From positions 9,897,781-9,961,780 of the forward strand of contig JAJKFL010000042.1 in the NCBI GenBank assembly GCA_021186555.1: 64,000 nucleotides of DNA, in the 5' to 3' direction. The translations under genes and the position numbers were made by a program. The DNA comes from Reticulitermes speratus (lineage: Eukaryota; Arthropoda; Insecta; Blattodea; Rhinotermitidae). This document shows positions 13,201 through 24,874 of this stretch, one piece after another (position 1 is the stretch's first letter; the number at the start of each line of letters is the position of its first letter). The notes under the pieces are model-generated. The model was not told where the DNA came from. It was given only the letters and a program-made list of their open reading frames with translations, and ran no database searches.

Positions 13201-16200
13201 TAAGACCGCAAGACATGAACTAGAAAATCACTATGTCATTCTAAAGTCAAGGTCTTAAAATTTACGTCCTATCCTGCAGTAGACAATCCTTCTGACGAAT
13301 AAAATTAAGGGATTTAATTTACGCTCTGCTACCATATACATCATACGTCGACCAATCACAGTGCGAGATTCCCAAACTGCTTCGAAGTCAGGTACAAACA
13401 GTGTCATGCAACTGTTCAACCACATTACCTTGACGATGGAAGTAGGAAAGGGACCGCTTGGAAGACCTAGACGTAGATGGGAGGATGTTAGTATGGATGT
13501 TAAAAGAAATAGGATGGGTTGTGCGTGAGCTTGGTATATCTAGTTCAGCATAGGGCCCAGTGGCGGGCTATGGCGAAAAAGGTAGTGAAAGTGAGGGGTT
13601 CTATAAACAGCGGGGAAATTGAATTATTTGTACCAACAAATGCACTAAGACAGTTTTTTTTCACTGTTTTCTTTATTATTACGATGCCCCAATACGCATT
13701 TCGCCAGTTATTCTGCCATCATCAGCGGGTATTTTAAGTGAGTTTTTATATAGACCAGTTCTTTGGTTACGTCATAACAGTGAGTCAGTATTTGTTACCA
13801 CATCGTATAAAATTTGTAAAATTAGTGGTATTGTTAAGTTGCTAAAAGTTACTAAATTATTAAAACTTATAAAAATTACAATAAAATCAAGTAGTATATT
13901 ATACTACCCTCTATAGTATAATTATTAATTAGTGGCAGCGTGGTCATATTTCCAGCATGTGTTCCAGTTATCTGTGTGTTATGTTGTTGGCAGGACCTCC
14001 TTCCCTCCTGTCTGGGTGGTGAATGGTATTGATGTTGTATGATGTATTGTTAATGCATTTGTTGGTACAAATAATTCAATTATAAAAAGATGCACGGTGA
14101 ACATAAAGTGAAATTTAGCGGGGAAATTGTTGACTAGCTGAGGACCTGTCAGCTTTCAAGAAGGACTACGGAGTTGGCTAGTTTGGCGCAGAGTTAGGAT
14201 ACTTGTATGCACAGGATGTTTACTATCTGCATGTTGGATACACTGCTTTGAAGGGAATTAAACACAGGAAGCGATATACAAGTTTTATTTCAACCACTGG
14301 ACAGAAGTAATTGTGTATGCTCCTACATGTTTCGGCTACGTATTGTAGCCATCATCAGGGAGCCAATAATATAATAAAGACATAAGCAGCGTATTCTACG
14401 TCGGTAAATGGTAACATACACAGGTCAGCTTTCTATACAACAGTTAGTCGCTATATAGTATCACTACAATTGTACAGATTAAAATACATGTATAGTATTA
14501 GAATCCATAATAAGTCGGTCCCTGTCACCACGATAAGTCGGTCCCTGTCACCACGATTAGTCGGTCCCTGTCACCACGATTAGTCGGTCCCTGTCACCAC
14601 GGCATGGCGCGTCCTCAGGTTGCGGATGAAGGAACGGCCTCCGGATATGGAGGGTAGCTGCTTATACATTGAATAAGCAGTCGCGGACAGCCGACTACGG
14701 GTGGTCCTTCACTTGGGGGTTGGGCGAGGTGCTAACAACTCCTCACCGTAAAAAAAAAATACCATGTTACGAAACATATCGCAAAGCCTCGGACCTGGAA
14801 TGATTGTTTGAAAAGAACTTAATGATCTGTACTCATCACCAAATATTATTCGGGTGATCAAATCAAGAAGAATGAGGTGGACGGGGCATGTAGCACGTAT
14901 GGGGGAAAGGAGAGGCGCATACAGGATTTTGGTGGGGAGACCTGAGGGAAGGAGACCACTTGGAAGACCCAGGCGTAGATGGGAGGATAATATTAAAATG
15001 GATATTCAAGAAGTGGGATGGGAGGATGTGGACTGGATTGATCTGGCTCGTGACAGGGACAGGTGGCGGGCTCTTGTGAATGCGGTAATGAACCTTCAGG
15101 TTCCATAAAACGCGGGGAATTTCTTGACTAGCTGACGACCTGCTAGCTTCTCAAAAAGGACTCTGCTCCATGGAGTTAGTTAGTATTACAACATAAAATG
15201 TTAAAATGTAAAATTCTGTCTCCAAACATCTTGCTGTATTAAATATATCCTGTTTTCGTTGGGGCGGAGACCCAAGGTTTGATACCAGCTGTTCACTCTA
15301 TGAGTGATCGTTATGCAGTGCATCTAAAACAGGAGATACTTAATACAGCAACATGTTTGGAGACAGCATTTCATATTTCTAACATTTTATGTTGTAATAC
15401 TATACATGTACAATTTTAGTGATGTTATATAGTGACTAACTGTTGTATAAGAAGTTAACGTGTGTATATTACCATTTACCGACGTACATACGCTGTTTAT
15501 GTCTTTATTATATTATTGGTTCCCTGATGATGGCTACAGTACGTAGCCGAAACTTGCTGGAGCATACAAAATTACCTCTGTGCAGTTGTTGGAATAAAAC
15601 TTATTATGTGTCAGGCGCCGATCCCAGTGGCCGTGCGGTCTAAGGCGTGGGTCTACGGTCGCTCGCTTACTAGGATCGTGGGTTCGAATCCCACCGGGCG
15701 GCATGGATGTCTGTCTCTTGTGAGTGTTGTGTGTTGTCAGGTAGAGGTCTCTGCGACGGGCTGTTCACTCGTTCAGAGGAGTCCTACCGACTGTGGTGTG
15801 TCTCAAATGTGTGTGATCATGAAACCTCGACGAAACGAGGAGGCCCAGGCCCATGTAGGGCTGTCGAGCCATAGAAAAAGAAGAAGAAGTGTCAGGCAAC
15901 TGCACGCAATATGAAAAACATTAAGCACAGGAAGTGCGACTTTTCTCTCGATACTCTGTACAGGTGCCTGTTTTCTTCAAAGAAGGAAAGTAGAGTCAAA
16001 CATTTACTTTGTTACACGAGTATTGTCGCCCCTTTTCCCACAAAAGGAGCACCGGATATAGGTAGACTAATTGGGGCCAACGAAGAAAGTCGCTGTAATT
16101 AAATGCATTACTTTGTACGTTTCATTCTGAAAGGAAATAGTTGTAAGACTTAAGTGCCTGTCTGCCTGCCTGCCTGCTCGCATTTACCCACAAAACAAAT

Positions 16201-19200
16201 TTAGACAAGAATTTTAAACTTTTCATTAAACCCACAAATACTTTAAATAGTTCATTTTCATACCATGCACTCCTGTTGAGCTCGATAAAATGATCGTTAA
16301 TGATCGGAACATGTAGAAGGGATTAACATAATATGAAAAGTATGGCGCAGAAATGTCTGTATTTGCATGGTACAGGAGCCGGTATAGTGACTAGGTTACG
16401 TGCTGGAAGATTGGGGTTCCATTACCGCACGAGCAGAGAGGAACCAAGCATCCTAATCAATGAGTGCCGGAGGCTCTCTCTCCGGGGGTAAAGCGACCGA
16501 GGCATGAGGCTGACCACTCTCCATCTAGTGCCGAGTTTCATAAATAGTAGAGTTATACTTCTGCTCCCCCTATACGCCTTCATGGTGTGCAAAGGAACAG
16601 TCTTAATTTTATTTTTATAGTGTATATATTCTAGTATAGTTGTAGAGTGGTAGGAATGAGGAAAGTTAAACTTATTGGACATTTCACACTATTATCACCG
16701 TGCATTTCTATGAATCAAATTGAATAAATAGACCAACTAATGCACTATTTGACTACTTTAAGAAAGTCACTACACTAAAGTAGTCAAATAGTGCATTAGT
16801 TTGTCTATTTATTCAATTTTATTGGACATTTGTTGAGACATAATGGTTTTATTTCCAACATCATGGATGGTAGAGTGTTGGGGAAGGAAAGTAGAGGACA
16901 CCAAGGCTCTCTTACATCAAGAATTTGATGAAAGAACTCTTTTGCAACTCCTACGCCGAAATGAAGAGACTGGCACAAGACAGACATCTGTGGTTGCAGC
17001 GGCAAGGCTTAGCCTTTAGAGAATGATGATGATGATGATGATCAGTGTGAAATATCTTGTCACGTAGATTTGTTAAAACATGCATTGGAAGTAACCTTAA
17101 TTTTGGACTTCATAACATCCTGGCGTTGCTGCGTATGTTCAGGCTTTGTAACATCTACAAATTTACGTAACTAGCACAACGGTCCCCCAACGTTTACTTG
17201 CCCTAGACACATATGGGGTAATATTTGTTATTTTTCGCGGCAAAAATTAATTAGAATAAATAAGTAAAGCGTGTAAGATTACACTTATTTTAAATAACAT
17301 AAGTTATTGCATAAAACATAAAAGTGTCGCAGTACAGAGCAATGACGTTTCGTTACAACTATCATTTAAAGAGTTTAATTAAATACAGTGGTTCCCAATC
17401 TTCACAAGTAATGACATCCCCCAAGCCAGGGCCGGTTTAAGACATTCTTGGGCCCAATACAAAAATGAATTGTGGGACCCTACCTGCACGCAGTCCTGAA
17501 CTGAAAATGCACATGGAGTGCACACGCACACATACACGCACGCACATATATATAACATGTGTGACACAAATTCTGAACCCCTTCCTCCAAAGGTGAGGCC
17601 CCATGTAGCCGCACGGAATGAGATAGCCTTATAAACGACCCTGCCGTCAGCTTGGTAAAGAGTGCATTGAAATCCCATCCTTTTCTTAATTTTGGTGTGT
17701 GTACATGTGTATATTGGACACCTGTATCAGTTTTTCTTAATTTTGGTGTGTGTACATGTGTACGTATATTGGACACCTGTATCAGTTTTTCTTAATTTTG
17801 GTGTGTGTACATGTGTATGTATATTGGACACCTGTATCAGTTTTTCTTAATTCTGGGTGTGTGTACATGTGTATATTGGACACCTGTATCAGTTTTTCTT
17901 AATTCTGGTGTGTGTACATGTGTATATTGGACACCTGTATCAGTTTTTTTTAATTTTGGTGTGTGTACATGTGTAGTATTGGACACCTGTATCAGTTTTT
18001 CTTAATTTTGGTGTGTGTACATGTGTACGTATATTGGACACCTGTATCAGTTTTTCTTAATTTTGGTGTGTGTACATGTGTATACTGGACACTTTATCAG
18101 TTGTTCTTAATTTTGGTTTGTGTACGGTGTATATTGGACACCTTTATCAGTTGTTCTTAATTTTGGCATGTGTACATGTGTATATTGGACACCTTTATCA
18201 GTTGCTCTTAATTTTGGCATGTGTACATGTGTATATATTGGACACCTTTATCAGTTGCTCTTAATTTTGGATGTGTACATGTGTATATTGGACAACTTTA
18301 TCAGTTCTCTTAATTTGGATGTGTACATGTGTATATTGGACACCTTTATCAGTTGTCTTAATTTTGGCATGTGTACATGTGTATATTGGACACCTTTATC
18401 AGTTGCTCTTATTTTGGCATGTGTACATGTGTATATTGGACACCTTTATCAGTTGCTCCTTAATTTTGGCTGTGTACATGTGTATATTGGACACCTTTAT
18501 CAGTTGCTCTTAATTCTGGCTGTGTACATGTGTATATTGGACACCTTTATCAGTTTGTCTTAATTTTGGCATGTGTAACTGTGTATATTGGACACCTTTA
18601 TCAGTTGCTCTTAATTTGGCATGTGTACATGTGTATATTGGACAACTTTATCAGTTGCTCTTAATTTTGCATGTGTACATGTGTATATTGGACACCTTTA
18701 TCAGTTGCTCTTAATTTTGGCTTGTGTACATGTGTATATTGGACACCTTTATCAGTTGCTCTTAATTCTGGCATGTGTACATGTGTATATTGGACACCTT
18801 TATCAGTTGCTCTTAATTTTGGCATGTGTACATGTGTATATTGGACACCTTTATCAGTTGCTCTTAATTTGGCTTGTGTACATGTGTATATTGGACACCT
18901 TTATCAGTTGCTCTTAATTTTGGCATGTGTACATGTGTATATTGGACACTTTTACAGTTTTTTATTTTTAAAGTCAATACACCTGCATTTTTGGTTTTCA
19001 ACGATTAATACTTATGCACGATTACAGAAATGTTATTGAAATAATTAACTTGTGTCATTAATCTGACCTCACTGCTCTCAGCACAGCTTATACGAGGTAC
19101 ACAGAACCTTGTGTACACAAATGTGTCTGCTGATTGTGGCAGACGCTGTCAAAATACGGATGGGGTGACGTAACTTCATATCCACTGTTGTAATACCATC

Positions 19201-22200
19201 GCCAACAATAACTGCTACTACCATTGTTATGTCCTACTCAGGGCGATCGGGAGGGTGCCGGCTGCAGTTGCCCCAGGCCACAATCAAATTAAAAAAAAGA
19301 TTGTAGACACGATGTATCAAAATTTTACGTGTTTGCCCTTCTCCAATCAGCCATGAAATCAGCTGACACTAGTACATTAGGATTTTGAAAATGAAAAAAA
19401 AAACTTGGGATAATTTAGATGAAATTAATAAACAAGAAGATTAGACCTTGAGATTTAAAGTTAGGCGAGTGAGTCATGGAACATGTAGTTATATTTGTAC
19501 GTATGTAAATGCAGTTGCAAACAGTGTTATGTTATACTCACGACATGATTTTTATGTTGTAATTTTTAAAATCAGACAAAAATTATAAATATCCTCTGGG
19601 TCAGACGTATTGTGGCCCATAAAAATTTATCCTCAAATATCTGAAAGTATTATTAGTCGTTACATTTAATTTTTTTTGCGTAAATTTTACTGATTACGCA
19701 CAAATTCTGTAAACATCAAATTTGTCGGATATAACCTCAGGGTTATGTATTGCTACTTTTGTAATTATTTGCTTAATAACATGATTTTATACATGTTTGG
19801 GTGTATTCATACCATTAACTTCACACCACATTTAAAATCTCCACCTCAAATCGTTTGTCATCGCTAAGAAAGCGAAAGTAATTACTTGCACCGTCGCCAC
19901 GTTTGTTATTTCATACTGTACAAAAAAAGAAACTGTTACAGTACCAAAGGCCGTACATTTCTCCAAGATCTATTACCATAAATCATTTCAGAATCCTATA
20001 ATGAGTGGCGTGGTGGGGAGACCTGAGGGAAGGAGACCACTTGGAAGACCGAGGCGTAGATGGGAGCATAATATTAAAATGGATCTTCAAGAAGTGGGAT
20101 GGGGGGGCATGGACTGGATTGATATGGCTCAGGATAGGGACAGGTGGCGGGCTCTTGTGAGTGCGGTAATGAACCTTCGGGTTCCATAAAACGCGGGGAA
20201 TTTCTTGACTAGCTGAGGACCTGTTAGCTTCTCAAGAAGGCTCGCTACATGGAGTTAGTTAGTTTATAGTGAGTGGCGATTAATATTCCACCTCCCTCTC
20301 CTCTCACAAGTTCGTACGTCCTCCATGTTGTAATTACTGACTTAGAAATTTAGCAAAGTGTTCCCATAGGCGTTACTTCTGGGGGGGGGGGGGGGGCAAG
20401 GGAGAGAAAATACTTTCCAATATTTTTTCTACCTAAGATTTTTTTTTTTGGTTACTGAGTTGAAGGGAGGCAAATAAAAATTGGGGTGAGAAGAGGGGAA
20501 AAGGGGTATATGAATATTAAGGACTTCTTCAAACCAGTCTTCCCTGTGTTTATAACTCGACTCCTTCGTAAATAAAAATTCCTAATACCCATGGTCGTTT
20601 TGTACCTCCATTGTTATTAGCCAAGTTACGCTTATGAGTGTTCGTACAGTTTCGTGAAATCGGTTAACTGATTTAGAAATTTAAATGTGAAAATACAAAC
20701 AAACAAACAAACAAACAAAAAAACAAAAAAAACACACACACACACACACACAATATATATACACACCCCTATGTTAGGGAGGAAAGTAGGCTGAAAATGG
20801 AGAGAATCATTCCTATTCCCAGCTGGGGCAGATTTTCATCTACTCCAGAGGGTCCAGACTGGATCTGGAGCTCACCCAGCCTCCTATTCAAAGGGAACCG
20901 AGATTTCCTTCCCCTGAGGTAAAGCGGCCGAGGCGTGCAACTCCACCTAGTTTCAAGGTTAAGAATGGATGGAGCTATAACTGCACTCCTCCATGCGTTT
21001 TCATGGTGTGCACAGGGATAAACTTACCTTTACCTTACTTTGAAGATTATAGAGTGGAGAAGACTACATAACGAGGAGCTTTATGGTCTGTAATCCTCAC
21101 CAAATATTATTCGGGTAATCAAATAAAAAAGAACGAGATGGGCGGGGTATGTGGCACGTATGGGGAGAGAAGAGGTGCGTGAAGGGTTTTGGTGGGGAGA
21201 TCTGAGAGAAAGAGGCCATTTGGAAGGCCCAGGCGTAGATGGGAGGATAATATTAAAATGGATCTTCAAGAAGTTGGATAGGAGGTATGGACTGGATTTA
21301 TCTGGCTCAGGATAGGGACAGGTGGCGGGAGCTTGTGAATGCGGTAATGGACCTTCTGGTTCCATAAAATGCGGGGAATTTCTTGACTAGCTGACGACCT
21401 GCTAGCTTCTCAAGAAGGACTCTGCTCCATGGAGTTAATTTCGTTCTGAATATAAAATATTTTTAAGGTCGAATCGATGTCCTTGGTTTAAACCCCCACA
21501 CAATGAATACTATGGAACATACGATTGAAACAGAGCCAATCATAAAAAGCGAGGTCACAACCTCACTTCCTGACTCTCACATTAAAATTTTTGGGCGAGG
21601 CGAATACCTAATACAAGCCAATAGCCTAACTGTTGTGTTTCCTTGTTGCTACCGCATAGGTACGGAGAGGTGGAGTTGTAGCTTGGTTTCCCGGCCGCTT
21701 TACACCCGACGAAAGAGATCTCAGTAAGGTAAAGGTAAAGCAGTCCCATACAGGCCTAGGAAGGCCCTTAGGGCTCCAGGAGGTCGAGGCACCCAGGTTT
21801 TTAGACAATCGGCACATGAAGGTGGTAAGGTTGTCAGCCCTACGCACCGGCCGCCTTTACCCCCAGGAAAGACTCCCGGTACTCATTTCGTTAGAGGCTG
21901 AGTCGACCCCAGGGCCATAGTGCGACCGAAACGATTATGTCAGTGAAAAATTCCAGTGACACCATCGGGAATCGAACCCGCGACGTTCCGGTTTGTGGCG
22001 CAGTGCCTCAACCAACTGCGCCACCGCCTGATGGCTGCGTTGTCAAGTCACAACGCAGCCATCAGGCGAAGCCTACACAACACGGTACAACAACACGCCA
22101 CAGATAACTTCACCAGCCATTTGAGAAGGAAACAAGACCAGCTGCCAACAATTTTAAATAAATTTTTAAAATAATTGTAAACGTTTTAATCCAAAAATGA

Positions 22201-24824
22201 AAGCAAACGCACTTATACATTTTAACCACTGAAGCAAAAAAAAAAAGCTACATGTTTTTATAGTGAACATAGTTCATCTCGTTTTAACAATGAATGTGAA
22301 CCAACTATTATAGTGGATGTGTAGTCTGTGTTTATATAATTTGATCCCCCTGATGATGACTAATAAGTAGTCGAAACATACGTAGGGGTATACATGACGA
22401 CAAAATTGTAGTGCATTGTTGGTTAAAATAAAAGCTATTATATAAGAAAATGCACGGTGAATATAAAGTGAAATTTGCCAGTTTAATGCTTATTGGAAAG
22501 GACCACTAAGAACTGAAAGACAAAAGACGGCTTTACCTGTAGTTCTGTAAAAATGTAAAACGTGTGCTTTTGCCCTGAGGAAAGAACGTAAGACACGGGT
22601 TGTAAAACAGAGTGTAGGGCTGTGAAGTGGATTCATCTGGCTCAGGATATAATCCAAAAGCGGGTTCACTCTCGTAAGACTTCGGGGAATTTCTTGAACA
22701 CATGCGTGACTAAAGCCTTCTGAAAGACGCTGATTAAGGAAGTTCGTAATTGGTTACGTGTGTATGATACCGCATTCTACAAACATAAATGACCGAACCA
22801 TATACTACTGTAAACCGGCTCACCATTAGGCATAGTGTTTTTTTTAGTCTTTTTCACTAATATTATTTTTATTTTTCCCTATTTATAACTTTTGGTTCAT
22901 GTACTCATTTTAGTTAAATTGGTTATCGGAACAATTTTTGTAATTTTTTCCCTTACTGTAAATAATGTAAATTGTAATATTCAATAAATAGTTTAAAAAA
23001 TACCGCATTCACGACACGAATCGCATACATCCAACCAGGTTGATGCCAAACAGAGGTTTTAACTCCTGACCTTCACTTAAACCAGTAATGTAAAAATCAA
23101 AACAGGTTTCAGGCAAAAATACAAAATTCAACTCGACACCTTGGGCTGCGACATGTAATGTCACATTGTCTCCTCATTCTTCATTTGCAAATTTTTAATT
23201 GCACATAAAACTCAAGGATATAAACTACTTCTTGTCTTTAATTTTGCAGAATGTGTTTGGTGTATTATGCAATAAGAATTATAAAGTTAACAGGAGAGGC
23301 AATGTAAGTATAACGTAACAATGAGGCGCATTCGTGTAACCATTGTTGCCGTGGAAAAGCAGTGAGTATTACATATTCTGTGTGTGTGTGTGTCTATAGC
23401 CTTAGTTATCCAGCAAGAAATGCGCATGCGCCATATTATATTGTCATGTGTGATCTGTCTGGCTCTACTATATTTTTCCTCCACATCACTCATGAAAGGC
23501 ACGGTTTTCGGGAAAAAAGTTATTGAACATAAAACGTTTTTTGATTTTCTCTACAAATTTGTCTGAAACATTTCTCATTCTAAGAAAAATTAATTATTAT
23601 TATTATTATTATTTAGTGCAATTGGGTTTTCACCGGTGGCAGTAGTTCTTACACTAGTACACACAATACAAATGTTTTCACCCGGTGGCAGTAGTTCTTA
23701 CACTAGTACACACAATACAAATGTTTTCACCCGGTGGCAGTAGTCCTTACACTAGTACACACAATACAAATGTTTTCACCCGGTGGCAGTAGTCCTTACA
23801 CTAGTACACACAATACAAATGTTTTCACCCGGTGGCAGTAGTCCTTACACTAGTACACACAATACAAATGTTTTCACCCGGTGGCAGTAGTCCTTACACT
23901 AGTACACACAATACAAATGTTTTCACCCGGTGGCAGTAGTCCTTACACTAATACACACAATACAAATGTTTTCACCCGGTGGCAGTAGTCCTTACACTAG
24001 TACACACAATACAAATGTTTTCACCCGGTGGCAGTAGTCCTTACACTAGTACACACAATACAAATGGACATATAATATACATAAAAGTAACAATACAAAA
24101 CAAATTATACACAATTACAAAACAAAAATACATACAGTAAATACAAGTACACAGCGAGATATTATCATAAATTTACATAGGTCTTCATGTAAAGTACCCG
24201 TTATTCTCGTCAGATTTTAATGAAACTTGAAATTTCTCGACACATTTTCGAAAAAAAATACTCAATTATCAAATTTCATGAAAATCTGTCAAGTGGGGAC
24301 CCACTTGTTCCATGCGGACGGGCGGAAGGACGGACAGACAGACATGACGAAGCTAGTAGTCGCTTTTCGCAATTTTGTGCAGGCGCCTAAAAAAGTGGGC
24401 GAGCCACTTCACAAAACTCCGCTGGCCGCGTTTTTTCAGTCCTGATTTAAACGCACGTGTGACTGTCGGAACTTGGAAGTCAGACACAAGACTCGATAAT
24501 GGCCTTGGTAAATCCGTCCTGTTTCAATACAGAAACGTTGGTAGGATGCAATTACACTAGACATTGTAGAGTTAATCCGGAAGATAAGATATGGTTAAAT
24601 CTTCATGAATAAATTACTTACTAAATAATCATTGGTTTTAGTAATGATCTTTTACTCAGGATATTTGTGAATCAATTGTAATTAAAATTAAAGCGAAGGG
24701 CAAAAAAAGAGGAGAAACTTTTTAAAATGGAACACTGGGCCTAGTAATGAATACGTAAAAAGTGTTTAGCCTACACTTAGAGGAATAGAATAAATTAATT
24801 AAAAAGTCGGGTCGATGTAGTTGC

Positions 24825-24874
<50 letters not shown>

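Larger units (their letters stand above)
13425..14215 (+). mobile_element. LINE 3' tail, split by a Penelope-like insertion
   Basis: GGAAGACCTAGACGTAGATG and CAGTGGCGGGCTATGG lead to AGCGGGGAAATTG. After the insertion the tail resumes with TTGACTAGCTGAGGACCTG. It is the same LINE family as 14601-15180 and 20010-20273, with the coding frame decayed. Confidence 0.8.
14272..15919. mobile_element. Penelope-like element, inverted arms, filled by LINE and SINE
   Basis: The left arm (14272-14499, minus) and right arm (from about 15393, plus) are inverted copies, each with a hammerhead. Between them lie a 23-bp tandem repeat, a LINE remnant and a foldback. The right arm is further split by a SINE-A. 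ATTAAACACAGGAAG at 14257-14271 and ATTAAGCACAGGAAG at 15920-15934 form a 15-bp TSD with one difference. The right end (CTGCACGCAATATGAAAAAC) is a diverged form of the family tail. Confidence 0.7.

Noticed and set aside
15617-15700. tRNA gene
   Set aside because: A and B boxes are present but no cloverleaf with a proper anticodon arm forms, and the unit is repeated with TSDs; it is a SINE head.
17805-19039. Several frames of 64-147 codons
   Set aside because: All are translations of the 51-bp minisatellite, present in all plus frames because the period is a multiple of three.
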